NCBI RefSeq assembly: GCF_029227915.1
Contig: NC_079883.1
Location: 20,648,001-20,712,000 of the forward strand
DNA: 64,000 nucleotides
From: Hydractinia symbiolongicarpus
Lineage: Eukaryota > Cnidaria > Hydrozoa > Anthoathecata > Hydractiniidae
Direction: 5' to 3'
The notes beneath the pieces were generated by a model. It was not told the DNA's origin. It made no database searches and saw only the letters and a program-made list of their open reading frames with translations. A program made the translations under genes and the position numbers. Every line of letters starts with the position of its first letter. Position 1 is the stretch's first letter. Below, one piece after another: positions 1 to 34,859 of the stretch.

Positions 1-2
1 AT

Positions 3-233
3 AACAGTTCGCTGGGGGAAATCACATGGGCATTACATAGAGGGATTATTGAAAACTTATCAACCATGCTTCCGGTAGAATTATTAAAAAAACATGGAGT
101 TGAAGCTGTTGTAGGAACAGGTGGATTTTTAGTTGAGAACTGTATCCTAAAAGAAGCAATCGAAGAGGTGTATAAACTACCGTTGCGTGTATCAAGCGAT
201 AGCGACGCAGCATACGGTGCAGCAATGTTTTGA
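3..233 (+). CDS. SHPK: Sedoheptulokinase, C-terminal exon (5' partial)
   Basis: The reading frame is open from the left edge of the window to a TGA at 231-233 and encodes about 76 residues. The end reads as the C-terminal lobe of an FGGY carbohydrate kinase: a VVGTGGFLVEN stretch (the nucleotide-binding G-G loop), then a SDSDAAYGAAMF terminus that aligns with the DVDAAVGAAL ending of animal sedoheptulokinases. The family phosphorylates sedoheptulose to sedoheptulose-7-phosphate in the cytosol, feeding the pentose phosphate pathway. The rest of the gene lies to the left, so the exon start and active-site region cannot be seen. Another FGGY kinase is possible, but the C-terminal wording is closest to SHPK. 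The gene converges on LRRIQ1. Confidence 0.75.
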   Translation, partial: NSSLGEITWALHRGIIENLSTMLPVELLKKHGVEAVVGTGGFLVENCILKEAIEEVYKLPLRVSSDSDAAYGAAMF

Positions 234-1736
234 TCCCTGAACAGTATCGACAGTCATTGTCGCATCATTATGGTTGATCGAGTTTTTACATTGGGATCTA
301 TCCACATCCAGATTTTTTGCCCTAACTTGGAATGAATTATTTAGCTGTTTTTATATTTTTGTTATTTAATTTAAGAAGACTTGAAACAGGAATATGGGAA
401 CATCATTTATTTAGCAAAAAAAAATAAAAAAAACACCGATTCAAATATACAATATTTACAAAGCACATTAATTTTCTCGAGTGTAAAATTTCGGTAACTT
501 ACCCCAAGTATTCGCGTAAAATGTAAACAATGAGAGTTTTTAAAATAGCGAATTCGCGAAAAGTCTACAAAAATTGATCCAACGAAGTAACTAACTTACT
601 AAAAAAGCAATTTTGCGAAATTAGGTACCTATATCTGTGCATGGCCCTTTTTTTAGACCGCGCAACAATTAGACTAGGCAGAATTGACTACGAACTTTCG
701 CGATAAGTCATAAGATTGTGCAAACATAAATTGTTCTCGAGCACTAACTTTCGTAAATTACTGAAAGTTAACATTGAAATTTCAGGAGTTGAATCTCAAA
801 ATATTTTTACTCTAATTTTTTTCATAAACTTTTCGAATCGCTGATTTTGAAAATTTCGTGACGTAAATTTGCGAAAGTTACTGCCCGCGAAAGTTTCTAC
901 GCATATCAGTTATCTGTAGGCCATTTGTTTCCATCGTAACTCCTTCTCGTTTCGTCCATCTGATGTTCTTTGATGCGGCGCCGAATGTGACTTAGATTCG
1001 CTACCCAACACATGTCTTCGAGCGTTAACTATAAAATTATTATAAAGATAAATTAATCAAGTTAATTATGTTGAATAGCATGAAAAATATTGTCTATCCT
1101 TTACTTAACCTTTCCTAAAACACGCATATTTTCGATAGATAAAAAAAAATTCTACTACTGATTTTAATTGTGGCTTCGTTGTAAAACGTAAACGTTTTTA
1201 AAATTTGATATATAACTGAACAAAATGGCTGTTAATGGTTGTCAAGCAGTAGCTAGGTCAGTTACTTACATGTGAGCTTATTCTAGGTTAGGCTTTTTTT
1301 TGCAGAATTTCATTTTATTGGAAGGATCAAACCCGGTATCTTAAATCCGCAAGAAAGTTCTCAAACAGACTGCAAGTTTTTTTGCTTTTCTGACCTATAC
1401 CGAAGGAATATTAGATCTTGATGAAAAGTACATCGTTAATCTACGCCATTTTCAATCATCTGCGCTTAAAATTCACTTTCATTGTTAACATACATATAAA
1501 AACGATCCAAGATTTTCGCGGCTGAATGAACGAAGGCCATTTTTATTTTAAAAATGTTCGTGTATGGTCAGGCTATGAGGTTTGTTTGACCTTTTTGTCT
1601 TCTGAAAGCTTTATATTTTTGTAATATTTGTTTTCTGTTTGTTTTCAATTTTAGGATAAATATATTGTCACTTTTTTTGGCCACATACAGATCTTAAACG
1701 CACTAGTTTTAGGATGTTTGGCTAGGAACAAAGAAG
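234..1736. other. Intergenic DNA, partly TTCGCGAA-rich
   Basis: No coding region is visible. Positions about 470-910 are rich in short palindromic fragments of the type TTCGCGAA, AATTTCGCG and GCGAAAGTT. The same vocabulary recurs at 52.0-52.4 kb and inside the 55.1-kb MITE. This looks like degraded copies of one inverted-repeat transposon family. The rest is plain AT-rich sequence. Confidence 0.4.
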
Positions 1737-1766
1737 GTTAGCTAGTTAGCTAGCTAGCTAGCTAGC
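1737..1766. repeat. (AGCT)n short tandem repeat
   Basis: A run of TAGC/AGCT tetranucleotides, with scattered extra GCTAG units up to about 1900. It is self-complementary, so it could fold into hairpins. No gene is nearby. Confidence 0.6.
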
Positions 1767-1949
1767 CAACATTTATTTATATGTTGAGGCTGTGGCAGCT
1801 AGCTCCTTAAAAAGTGAAAGTATAAAATGCAGTTTGGTTACAACAATATTCTTAAGCAATAATTCTTATGCTAAATGCAGTTAGCTAGGTAGCTAGCTAC
1901 AACTTTTACATATTTTACTGAAATCTTTTTCTGCAGATAAAATGGCTAA

Positions 1950-2530
1950 GCGATTGTTTTAGCTGGACGGGTAACGACAGGCTGTTCCCTGTGTTTTTAT
2001 TTAAACCAAAGTTGCAATAAAGTTTTTTTTGGGAAAAGGTATTACTCCTATACGCCTGTTCAACTCTGTTTAACTGTACTAAGCGCTTAGCCCAGTGTTA
2101 TCAACAGACTGTTTTTTTTTAAAAAAGGCTGTTACGCCTATGCGCATGTGCGATGACCTATACTAAGGGGTTAGTCCACTGTGACAATTATTTTAAACTT
2201 TCTTGGGATCACGCCTACGTACGAATGTGCAACACTGTTTACCTGGACTAACCAGTCAGCCCTGTGTTGCAATGAACTGTTTCTAGCCCGGTATCACGAT
2301 TAATTTTTTAATTTTTACAAAAACTTATTCCGCAAAATAAAATAATATTGACCGATTGTTTTTACTATGACGGAGTCACAACGGTTGTAAACTGTGTTTT
2401 TATTTCAACGGAAAAGTTATTTTTTGAAAAATATGTTACAGTCGCAACACTATAATGGTGAATGCGCTTCACTTGATTTACGACATACTGCATACCTGTA
2501 CTAAAGCGCTCCACCTGACCGTGTCGCACA
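1950..2530. repeat. Diverged tandem repeat, about 100-bp units
   Basis: Several degenerate units share a CGACAGG-x-TGCCTGTGTTTTTATTT start, a T-rich then A-rich stretch near TTTTTTGAAAAA, a TTACGCCTA core and an ACTAAGCGCTTAG-like end. Recognisable starts are near 1970 and 2370. Later parts of the unit repeat near 2040, 2130 and 2210. A further separated copy lies at about 3190-3280. Divergence between units is high, so this is an old array or an eroded mobile element. Confidence 0.45.
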
Positions 2531-2610
2531 GTTTGCAGTTTTTTTAAGCGCTCTTTAGGGCGTTCAACAACAACTACTTGTGGCTCATTCCGGCGGGTTT
2601 CCCGGCTGGT

Positions 2611-2733
2611 TCTATATTATAATACCGTAAACGTCTGTCTGTCACGCAAAATGGTAACCACGGTAGCGAGACACGAAATGCGGTAAATAAGGGACGGGCG
2701 AACCCGTGGATTTATCCACGGGCGACCGACTAG
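2611..2733 (+). mobile_element. Mini-Helitron-like element (copy 1)
   Basis: The element begins TCTATATTATAATACCG, as Helitron 5' ends do (TC followed by an AT-rich stretch). It continues with GTCTGTCTGTCACGC and ends in a perfect 8-bp-arm hairpin (CCCGTGGA-TTTA-TCCACGGG, 2703-2722). Eleven bases further on comes CTAG at 2730-2733, followed by T, matching the Helitron CTRR-T 3' rule. The base before the TC is T, not the expected A. At 123 bp it has no coding capacity and must rely on enzymes from elsewhere. Copies 2 and 3 lie near 7.6 and 59.4 kb. Confidence 0.6.
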
Positions 2734-3604
2734 TTTCTCCAATTGTTGGCTATCTTTGGCCAAAATGTCACATTTTCAAAAAACTAAATTACCCCAACAA
2801 TGTAAATTTCATTGTAAGAATATCGCTAATAGACTGTAAAAAATTTCTTCGGAGCATTTTTGACATTTTACTTATATAACAAAATGATGATATTTCTGAC
2901 TTTTTTACCGATATTATTTTTGAAATTGCTGATAATTTCTGACTTTCCTAACAAAAAGTGTACACCTGGTCTCAGATAAGTACATGTGATTGCAAAATAA
3001 GTTTGGTGAAAAGCCACTAGCTGAGATTAGATACAGTACTGGCTGCCATAGCGTTTTCTAGGTTCTTCAGTGTGTTTAACTATATCTACTTTTCTTTTTT
3101 TTAGGTTAAGATAGGTAGATAGTAACCATTGCCAAAGTAAAAAAATCTACAGACATCCTTAGATCAAAATCTTTGCACGATTTTTGTAAGGAAGGGGTAT
3201 CGACAGGTTGCCTGTGTTTTCATTTCCAGTGAATTCACGCGAAATATATTTTTTGAAAAAGGATATTGCGCTTACTGAATCAATTAATTATCGTTGCGTG
3301 TGATGGTTGTTTGTGCGGCATAGTAATGATTCAGTGTTGAGAAATAATTTCTTTTGTTCAATTAATCCCTACGACATTAAACCAAACAAAAACAATTTTA
3401 ACAGCTAGATAGGAATTAAATTCGATAAACTTTTTAATCCGTAAATTGGTATTTGTCTATACCTTATCTCCTGCATTATTTCGTCTGTTTGTACGCAGGG
3501 TCAAGCCTGCTAATGGATCAAGGGTTCGTGGTGCGGATGCTTTTTATTGGCCACTTCTCGTCGAATTGAAATCTCACAATCAGGACATTAATGTGAATAT
3601 TCAC

Positions 3605-3688
3605 GCGTTCCAAAATCACATTAATACAGTTATCTTAAGATAACACTTGTTATCTTAAGTTAACTCTATTAATGTGACTTTGGAATGC
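3605..3688. repeat. Inverted repeat (hairpin), about 39-bp arms
   Basis: The left arm starts GCGTTCCAAAATCACATTAA and the right arm ends TTAATGTGACTTTGGAATGC. They are reverse complements with about four mismatches and a loop of about 5 bases around ACTTG. The middle contains TTATCTTAAGATAA. It lies between the end of SHPK and the 3' end of LRRIQ1, and is probably a small foldback MITE. Confidence 0.6.
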
Positions 3689-3751
3689 CATACATAGAAC
3701 GGGCAGAAAAGCTCTGTACGAAATAAAAGACAATACAGAACATAATCTTAC

Positions 3752-25351
<21,600 letters not shown>

Positions 25352-27801
25352 GCTTGCTACATTTTATGTTTTAAGTGGATAATACAATTTAATGAATTAT
25401 TCCAACAAGGATACATCGGTGGCTGTGATGGTTTATAATACATTATTTTTCATTTTCTAAATAAAAATAAACACCACTCCAAAACATTATCAACACTTTT
25501 ACATTTTTTATAAATTAGGAAACAAAGGTTTTTTATTCAGTTTGGAATGTTACGATTTTTAGTTTCTGCAGAAGAATACTTGCTTTGAATACAACCAGTT
25601 TCTAAAATATATATTTGTTTTACACTTAATTTGTTTACTTAGGTATGGTCTCGATTCATAAAAGCATTTTTTAGGAATTCATATATATCTGATTTTAAAG
25701 AACAACAAATACTTTGAGCTGCAAAAAGATACCTTAACCAACTAAATATTTGTAAGTAATATGTAATAGTTCAGAAGTGTCATGAGAACTCTGAAAAATT
25801 AATGATATATATACAAGCAAGGAATTCTAGGACAACATTTATAACTTATAGGATTGATTATTAACTTGGACAACAATATGTACAACTCAGGGTGAATTTT
25901 GAATTTTTAGAATTTTTTTTTGGAACATATTTTTTTACATTTTGTTTTTGTGATACACTGTAATGTTTGTTCTCCATTCTTTTGATACATAAATTTTTTG
26001 ACCAATTGAATTTGAGGAATAATATTTCAATACATATCGTTTAAAGTGTATGCAATTTTTAATATTGTATTGCTTGTTTGTGTATTTGTACTATTTTATT
26101 ACTAATAAATATTCATCAAAAAATAATTTTTAACAAATAAAGACGCCTGAAAGGATGTTTACACTTCAACAAAAGCCAAATTTGTTACAACAAAGTTAAA
26201 TAGAAACTGTTTTTTTTAATAACATGAGCACTTTAGAAAACTAGAATATAAGGTTAATTGAAACTATTACAATGTTTATTAATTAAAAACGATTTTAAGA
26301 TGCTAGTGGAATTCTGATTTTTTTGTTATTCGTATTTTCCAGACTTTTCCAAGCAGACCTCTTGGTTAGTATTTTTATTGTAAAACTTCAACTAAACCAG
26401 TATAGACCTCCCACACTAAGAAGTACTAAATCACCTCACCCTCCTCCTGTGAAAAGAAAGTAGTGTAAGGGTTGTAAAAAAATACCAGCTGCTTCTAAGC
26501 GGATTTTAAAAATTAATGCAATGAAATAGAAAAATTGATGATTCATTGAGAGATTATAAAAAAGAGAAATATGTTTAAATATTTATTGGAAAGGTTTGTT
26601 CAAAGAAATGATATTGAACAGTACATAAATATATAATTCACTGGCTTTTGTAATTTGATCAAGATGATAAAACCCGACAACTTTCTTTTTGACTGTGATA
26701 TCATTGTGGATGATATTTAAATACAAAAAAACTTTACCTGAAAAAATTGTCAATGAAATTATAATAAGGGAAACTCCTTCCCTAAAGCACACAGTTTTAA
26801 GCAGATATTGACATTAAATTAATTTGCACTGATTACCATACCCAAAATTATAGGTACTGATCAAAGGAATTCACATTGCTGTATAATTTGAGAAAAAAAT
26901 TAATTACGTACACTGTATGGTGAATTGAATAATTGTGGTGTTTACCTTTGCAAAAAATATAAATTTTAAGTTTAGTGTCACTTGATTGGCACCTTAAAAT
27001 ATTTTCAACTTAATCCAACTAATATTACTTACCTTTTATTATCTATTTCAATGAGTAAAATTTGGGATGTAGCTCAGTGTTCCTAGGATTGTTTACATGA
27101 ATTTCAAAAGGTTTGTTACAATACTCAAAATTGATTGCTTTGCAGTAACTGGAGTTGCAATAAATTTGTAAAGAATAAATAATTTTATTCTTGTGAACGG
27201 AAATGTATCCTTTTAAGTTTAAAAAAAATTAGTGCAATATTACCTTAAAAAATACTCAAATTCTAAAGAACTGCTGACATCTTCATAATAAATTTAGATA
27301 CAGAAATCATAAATATTTAATATATAATATAATTTTTTATAATATGTTTAATGATATTTTTTAAAAATTTAAATTTATAGATTTGTATATGCTGTATCTA
27401 TTACTTATAACGTTTCATTTCTCTTCTAACAAATTCCATAAAAAGAATGCTGATATAAAAATTGACTAAAAATAATATGTTACTAATAATTATTACTTTT
27501 TAAGCAAAAAACAATTGCCACAAGTACAAAATTTCTTAAAGTAAACTTTATTAGCAGTGTTAACAGACAGTATTGTGTTACTCAGAAAGCCTGATTTAAT
27601 GGAAAAAAATATAGCCAGACTATATAATAATGAATTTTCTCAGAAATTGAGACAAAGCTACATATCCTCACTTTCAGCTGAGCCTTTTTAATGGTTCAAT
27701 ACATTTCTAATTTTTAAAATAAACGAGAGAAACAACAAAAACAATTACATCATAGATAAATGCAACACGTAAATATACTGAAATTAAATTATTTCTCTAA
27801 A
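25352..27801. other. AT-rich spacer between LRRIQ1 start and SCHIP1-like stop
   Basis: The sequence is very AT-rich with no convincing exon or repeat on either strand. It should hold the 5' region of LRRIQ1 and the 3' UTR of the SCHIP1-family gene, both on the minus strand. No TATA box or other core promoter could be assigned. Confidence 0.4.
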
Positions 27802-28803
27802 TTATTTTCTCCAAAAAAAGCCTCTTTTACTTTTTGTTTTCAAGCAAACAGAGTTGGATGCGGGTGCAGAACTTTTTGTGGGGGTATTTGGGTTACTACA
27901 AGCTTCTGCCAAGTCATCAGCATCCATTAGCAATGCCTCGTGATGGGAATTTAATTCATCGCGATTTTGTAATTCAATTACTAGTTCAGCATTAATCTTA
28001 GCTACACGCATTTCTAATATTTCTTTTATTTGTCTTAATTCATGAACATTTTTACGATGGATCTCAGTCATATAGTCTTCCTCTTTCCTTTTTTGTTCCA
28101 CAAGTTCTTTTTTTTTCTGAATTTCGTGCTCTTCATGTAACTTTAAGGAAGCTAATATTCGAGTAGAAGCTTCAACAGGTTCCAAGGAACGACGTCTAGT
28201 TTGAGTGTCAGTGACACGTTCTATACTCAAGTCTGTGACATAACCAGAATCACGAGAATCTATGTTTCTTTCACTATCCACAAAATCATTTCCCTGTGAT
28301 CCACGTCTTTTTAAATACTCAATATCGTCATCATAATAAACTTCTACATCAGGTATACTGTCCTTATCACTTTCATCGCTATCTACAAATACCATTTGCA
28401 TATGAAAACTTCGTGACAATCTTTGACTTAATGGTGTTTTTTCAATATCTTGCTCTGGCACTTCCACTAAATTAAGTTCATTTTCTAGCACGGAATCGAT
28501 GCTGTCCCAATCTGTAGTTGAAGGTGGTAAATATCTTGCATTTTCAACATTAACATATTTATCTTCAAATTCATTATCAAATGCATAATCACTACACGCG
28601 CTGTGTAAGTGTTTTCTTTTTGGAGTATCGTAACACTGATCTAGACTATCACTAGAAAGCTCTTTATATAGTTGGTAAATATCTTGCTTCATTGGTTGTT
28701 CTTCATCACACCTGCACTTATCATATTGTCCATCTATACAAGGTTCACAAAGTTTTGTTGACACTTTCCATACTTGAGGTGACACAATGTCACTAGCAGC
28801 CAT
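27802..28803 (-). CDS. SCHIP1: SCHIP1-family protein (schwannomin-interacting protein 1 homologue), 333 aa
   Basis: One open coding exon. The family landmarks appear in order: PSTTDWDSIDSVLENEL (about 95-110, like the PPMDWEALEKHL block of human SCHIP1), SQRLSRSFHMQMVFVDSDES followed by DKDS (about 127-150, like [20 protein letters not shown]), RRSLEPVEASTRILASLKLH (about 205-225), and a C-terminal coiled coil with the signature LRQIKEILEMRVAKINAELV, then RDELNSHHEALLMDADDLAE (about 255-305). Mammalian SCHIP1 binds schwannomin/merlin, and the ankyrin-binding isoforms act at axon initial segments. The protein ends in a basic KTKSKRGFFWRK tail not known from vertebrates. A TTTCTGTTAG acceptor lies directly before the ATG, so a 5' non-coding exon, an upstream coding exon or a spliced leader may be joined here. 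The relative at 45624 has the IQ-motif N-terminus that this exon lacks. Confidence 0.85.
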   Translation of the reverse strand: MAASDIVSPQVWKVSTKLCEPCIDGQYDKCRCDEEQPMKQDIYQLYKELSSDSLDQCYDTPKRKHLHSACSDYAFDNEFEDKYVNVENARYLPPSTTDWDSIDSVLENELNLVEVPEQDIEKTPLSQRLSRSFHMQMVFVDSDESDKDSIPDVEVYYDDDIEYLKRRGSQGNDFVDSERNIDSRDSGYVTDLSIERVTDTQTRRRSLEPVEASTRILASLKLHEEHEIQKKKELVEQKRKEEDYMTEIHRKNVHELRQIKEILEMRVAKINAELVIELQNRDELNSHHEALLMDADDLAEACSNPNTPTKSSAPASNSVCLKTKSKRGFFWRK

Positions 28804-31800
28804 CTAACAGAAAGATTAATATTTTCAGTCTTTAGCTGAAGGATTTAAAACTAAAAACAGAAACAAGGTATCAGCATTCGAAAGTTAATTCACCATAATG
28901 AGATTTACAAAAACAAAATATCACTTTGTTGCAATAATTTAATATGATATATAGGTGTATTGATAAGATCAAAAACTTTCTACGAAACAACAAGTTTTAT
29001 CTTTCCTTTGATATTTCATACAAAATTGAAAAAAATTTCCGCATATTTTAATAAACCATATGACAACCTCATTAACATAAGGAGAAAGATGGTGTCATCA
29101 ATCAAAAAGATAATCAGACACTAATTAAAAAAGTAATAAAAGATCACTGAAAGTTAATTAAATAGTATAACATTTAATTAAAATGCTTATTGATGTTCCT
29201 TTGATACAATACTAGAGACATACAGAACCTAAGCTGTAAACATTAAATGTATTGCTATCCTGTCAATAATATAGACACTTATCTCTTTGTTTTATGTTGT
29301 TTATTTAAAATGAGTAATAAGTTTTATTAATACAAAACTATTTCCAATCTACTAGTCACAAACAAAATATATTTCTGTAGAATACTATTTATGAGATCAT
29401 TGTTTCAAAAATCAAGTGTAGTAAAAGGGGAGCAAATAATTTTACTAACTATAAAACATGAAAGATGTTAAAATGTCATACAAAACACAGCATAAAATAA
29501 AAAAAAGCATATTACATTATAATGGGTGCACTGTAAAATGCAAATATAAAATTTTTATCGATATCTCATACAAACAGCAAGTTAACAGTATATTCAACAA
29601 CTGAAAACAATGCATTAAAAGATGCACAACTGCTTGCTTAACCAGTATGACACACCCTCTGCTGTGTTCAAAACTTTTTTAAAAATTCTTTAAATTTATG
29701 GTAGATAAGCCTTTTTTTAATGATTTATCTCCATGCCAAACAAACTTTGTTTCATCATGATAAAAAAACTCAGAGATAAACACATCATACAGTAAGTTCA
29801 TAAAACAACTTAGACTCTTTCACGTTTTTTATGTTCGCTTCAAGTTTGCTGCTGTAATCATTTTGCAAAGAGAAATATCATGGTTGAGGAGATAATATAA
29901 GGTATATACACTAAGATAGCATTAAAAAGTAATTCTGTTTTTGCTTCAGATAGCCTTTCTAATTCAAACTTTTTGTAACGGCAAAAAAATCCAAACTGTT
30001 AGTTATTTTTGTTTATTTTTACCAGCTTTCAATTTCTTTCAAAACTTCTTGGCCATCTTAGAAACAAAAATCAAGTGTAGAGGGGGAAGGGGGAGAAATG
30101 TCCATAAAAGTAATATATAATATACAAAAAAGTGGTTGAATAGGAACCAATTACTTTGTACCAGTTACTCACATCTCCACACACGCTTGAAACAGCACAG
30201 GACATGCTGCTTCAGGCCTTAATGCCATGTGTAAAGACAATATCACTTATGCGGCATGCAATTTGAAACAACAAACAAAAATGTAGACTTAAATTTCAAC
30301 ATAAATGAACAAATATGCAAACACACTAAAATTGGGACACAACAGTCATTCTTTAGTTTAGACCACCTAAACAAGTTTTGCATCATTATGCAGTAGTATG
30401 ACCCACTTTTATGATTGAGTGTATTACACAAACGCTCCTGTTTACAAGTACCTTGGCCATGGAAACAAAAAATACGTATATACATGTTGTAATAAAAGTA
30501 GCCATTGCACTGGACGAATGTGACAATTTTTTGATTGGTGAATAAGCATAAGTTTATGAATTCATGTAAACAATAATTATAAATCACTAATCAATAGCTC
30601 ACTCAGAAGATCCGGGAGGGGTTGCTGACTTGGGGGACTCACTTGTTGGAGATAGATCTCATATTTATGACTGGCTAAAATTTATACAAGTCATAGTTCT
30701 AGTCACCATATTATAATCACTCACATAAAATTTGAGATTCACATTCATGACTAGCTAATCAAATTTTCTTCAACAGGTATACGGTCAGGAAAAACTTTTA
30801 AATATGTTGACACAGTATAAATAAACTAATCTCCTAATAAGGTGTCAATTACATCCTACTTAAAAGGCAAATCACTGTTAAAAAAAATATTTCAAAATTC
30901 ACACACATAAGCCAAAATTCACATCTTTATTTAGTGCCAAAAAGCAAATATGTGTGACAACCTTTAATTTTTTTAAACCAAAAATTGATGAAGGAAACAC
31001 ATGTTTTTACTCAGATAATCAATCCTTTTTAAATATGCTGCCAGAAATGGTATCAAATCAATGTTCCCACTGCTTATTGTGATTGTATACATTTCAATAT
31101 GATTGCAGGTGAATTAAACTATACCTTAGATGAAAGCATGCTATATTTCCGTTAAATAAACATAGTTTAATTAGCAAAGCGAAATTTCAAGTTACTTCTT
31201 CTATGAAAATACAAACCACAATATGACTAGGGAATAAAAGGCGTATAATAGCATTCAAAATACAGCACAACATAGTTATCCTATGATTCACTTATTTAAG
31301 CTTTATTAGATGTTGAATTTGTATACTAATTCTACGGTTTAACAGCATATTTAAAAGCTAACATTATCTGTACATACGCCAAAACTTTTATAAATATATT
31401 GGCGACAAATATATGCATATGGTCAAAATTAGAAAAAATTAACAAATTATAAGAAAAAAATAAAGCAATGAAATACCTATGTTAACTAGTATATATGAAA
31501 ATAAATAATTTCTTTGACTATATATAAAATATTAATTTAAATACTGCAGTTAATTTAAAAGACATGTGGTATTTTGTGGTATAAAGCACGACAAAAAGGG
31601 TTCAGTCATTGTAGTAAAAAACATTGTCTAAATGACATTTTTCTTAATCACACTCAACACACAGAAATCTAATTCTTAAACAGCAATGTCCTAAATAAAA
31701 CATAAGAAGGACATGTAACTAGCCAATTTTACACATAATAAAAGAATTCTCTAAGCAACACAAAATGTGTGTAATACGGACTACTACATCCCTCCATCCC

Positions 31801-32440
31801 AAAGCCAAGCCAACTCAGCCTTTCCTGTGTATATATGTTTAGTGCCTATATATAACTAAACAATTTCCTTTCTGAACAAAGTCAGCACAGGATAAATAGC
31901 TAACTAACATTTAATTTGGATTTTTATAAAATTCTTTGGTTTTACAACGTCATTTAAAAGTAAAATTTGAGTTTAAACAGTTGAAGATTTATTTTATCTG
32001 TTTGTGTTTAGTTGTGTTTACTAATCCGCCATCTTTAATTTAACTAAATTTTGCGTGAGTGTGTTTACATTTTTCGCGTAGAACTTTTAGCCTGGTAACT
32101 CGTTAAACTAAGCGCATATTGCCGGCTAGTATGCCTAATTGCTTAATTGTGATTATTAATCAACAAAACAGACTACATATTACCCACTGTAAACTATCAC
32201 TGCAACATCCCACTTATAGGTTTCAAGGAAGAAATCTTTCTTAATGCTAGAATCAAAGACTGACAAAAAGTTTATGAAATAGAACAAAAAAATGGGGTGA
32301 TGATAAGTCTCTGCTTTGTTGTGTTAAGGGAGGATATAATATTAAAATACAACAATGGTGGTCACAATATGTTGAGACAAGACAATGAATTTCGAAGGTT
32401 GCCACCACAAATAATTGCGTAGGGTCATTCTATATTAGAT
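28804..32440. other. 5' flank/intron of the SCHIP1-like gene, no coding exon seen
   Basis: AT-rich DNA without recognisable coding or mobile elements. If the acceptor at 28804 is used in cis, this stretch is an intron plus promoter. Confidence 0.35.
32024..32037 (-). promoter_or_regulatory. Possible promoter-proximal YY1-like motif
   Basis: On the minus strand the sequence reads TAAAGATGGCGGATT, which contains AAGATGGCGG, the core of the YY1 site often found just downstream of metazoan start sites. It stands in a local rise in GC and CpG about 3.2 kb upstream of the SCHIP1-like coding exon on the same strand. This is only a motif match. Confidence 0.2.
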
Positions 32441-32469
32441 TCCCACATCTTGAACTTGTCAATGAGTGG

Positions 32470-32900
32470 ACATAGGACTTAGGTTTTGCTGACGTCAGCA
32501 GTGCATATACAAAACGTTCTTTGCGACATTTAGTTTGTCCTTTGCCTATAATGTGTAGAGATTGAAACGCTGATCAAAATAATGTATAGGATCATATGTT
32601 TTCGATGAACGCATAAGGAGATATAAAGGTTTTAAATTTTTGCTGACGTCTTCTTTAGAGATTTGTACACCCATTGCCTTCATCATATAGATCTTAAAAC
32701 GCTGATCAAGAAAATGTATAGGATTATGTATTTTGACAAATGCAGAGATATTGGGTTTTAAAGTTTTTCCGTCCATTCCGTCCCGTCCATTCCCAAACTG
32801 ATTCGGGGACCCAGGTTTTGTAAACTTACCCAAAAAGGTCCCATCATCATCATAAAGCATTGTTCCGTAAAATAAATTTACATCATGCGTGCATATAGTT
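32470..32900. repeat. Partly duplicated element with GCTGACGTCA motifs
   Basis: Two related blocks of about 150 bp share AAACGCTGATCAA-xx-AATGTATAGGAT and TTTGCTGACGTC. The first is about 32490-32640 and the second about 32640-32760. The frame read on the minus strand (NPIHFLDQRF and DPIHYFDQRF) reflects this duplication, not a known domain. A mobile-element origin is likely but unproven. Confidence 0.4.
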
Positions 32901-32957
32901 TTCTTTTATATATGTATATATATATATATTTCTGCCATACGTCTCGGTAGCCAATGT

Positions 32958-33475
32958 TTATACCTCTTTCCAAAAGAAGCCATGCTCTTCCCTGAGTTGT
33001 TTCTTCATCATGAAAAGCCATGTCGAAATAGGTCTTCCACGTGGTCTTTCATACTGTTCTTCAGCATAGTCAAGGGCCAATTTGACAGGTGTGTTATCCG
33101 GTAGCCTTATAACATGTCCTAACCATCTCATTCTTCTGTTTTTAATCATTTGACTCCACTTTTTCATTCCTGTTTTTGATACAATTTGTCGTTTGTAATT
33201 GTTTTCGGCTATTTTACATTCAACATATTCGTTCGTACAAGTTTGCGTTGAAATACATCAATCACAAGTTCTTTTTTCTTGTTGAGTGTCCATATTTCTG
33301 CATTGTAGAGGAATATTGGCGTGACGTAGGTATCAAATGTTTTCATTTTCATTTTGATCGTTACTTTCTTATTATTTAGGATATCTTTAATTTTGTTTAT
33401 TGCATCAATTGCTAGACCTTTACGTCTGGTTATATCTTCGTTCGTGTCTAATAATTTGCATTTTTTCCAGTTATA
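32958..33475 (-). pseudogene. LINE 3'-end fragment (reverse-transcriptase C-terminus)
   Basis: Broken minus-strand frames read TRRKGLAIDAINKIKDIL, KMKTFDTYVTPIFLYNAEIW followed by TL, and then RMRWLGHVIRLPDNTPVKLA and RPRGRP. These are the usual C-terminal blocks of non-LTR retrotransposon polyproteins (LYGxExWTL, RRxRWLGHVxRM, RPRGRPxxxW). A stop after MLNVK and frame changes show that it is dead. Only the 3' end is present, as expected for 5'-truncated LINE copies. Confidence 0.8.
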
Positions 33476-33654
33476 GCTCGATCTATTGGTCCTAGGTGGT
33501 CCCTAATTACCCACGCGGTGAAAAATCATTGACGTCACCACCTCGCTTCCAAGTTATTTGGCCTCAAAGTTTTAAGTGCACTGTAATGGCTTCACTTATG
33601 TTAACATACTTTTCTTTGACGTTAATTTTATTTTAAACTTACAGTTTGGTAAAT

Positions 33655-34134
<480 letters not shown>

Positions 34135-34539
34135 ATAATTTTTAAAAGTTTAGATTTCAGCCTCGATCCCAGGATATGTTGTCTCTACAAGCGCAACGCC
34201 GGTGAAAGACAAAAAGTCCTCGGGAAGATGTTGTTTAGATTTATGAGAATTTTGGTTATCTAAATAAGCAATTGTGCAAATGTTTAATTAAATGGCTTTA
34301 GAAAGTGCATTTATCGTTGTGTTATTGTCGCGGCCATTACTCAACTTGTCCAAGATACTCTTCGTTTCGGAGCTCGAGATGTAGAACGTGATTTTGCCTA
34401 CAAGAGATTGCAATAACTAAAGGGTCCAAAAAAAGTTCGAGACAGCAAAAAAATAAATAATTACATACAGATAGACATTTTCCCCATAAATAGGACATAA
34501 TCAACGTAATTTGGCATAGTACTATACACATATGCATTT

Positions 34540-34745
34540 GAAAAATATGCATTTGTTATGTAGCGATAAAGAGTTATTATTAAAGTTATGCGACATATTA
34601 TGTCATATTACGTTGGTTATTGCCTATCTACGGGGAAAATATGCATCTGTTAAGTAAATGTAGCGATGGAGAGTGTTCTTAGGGTTATGTGGAATATCAT
34701 GCCATATAATGTTGGTTATGGTCTATCTACAGGGAGATATGCTTG
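34540..34745. repeat. Diverged satellite monomers left of the RT fragment
   Basis: Two units of about 100 bp carry the same landmarks as the array at 35286: AAAATATGCAT(T/C)TGTTA, GTAGCGAT(A/G)xAGAG, TATGTCATATTACGTTGG and ATxGxCTATCTAC. They are clearly older copies, or close relatives of the precursor. Confidence 0.65.
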
Positions 34746-34859
34746 TGTTGTGAAGATGTCGGATAATAAGGGTTCATGTGACGGCGCTATTAGGTTGGGG
34801 TAATTCAATCAGCATATTGTACGTGCTTCGCAGAATAGTTGGGAAAATTGTGATAAACA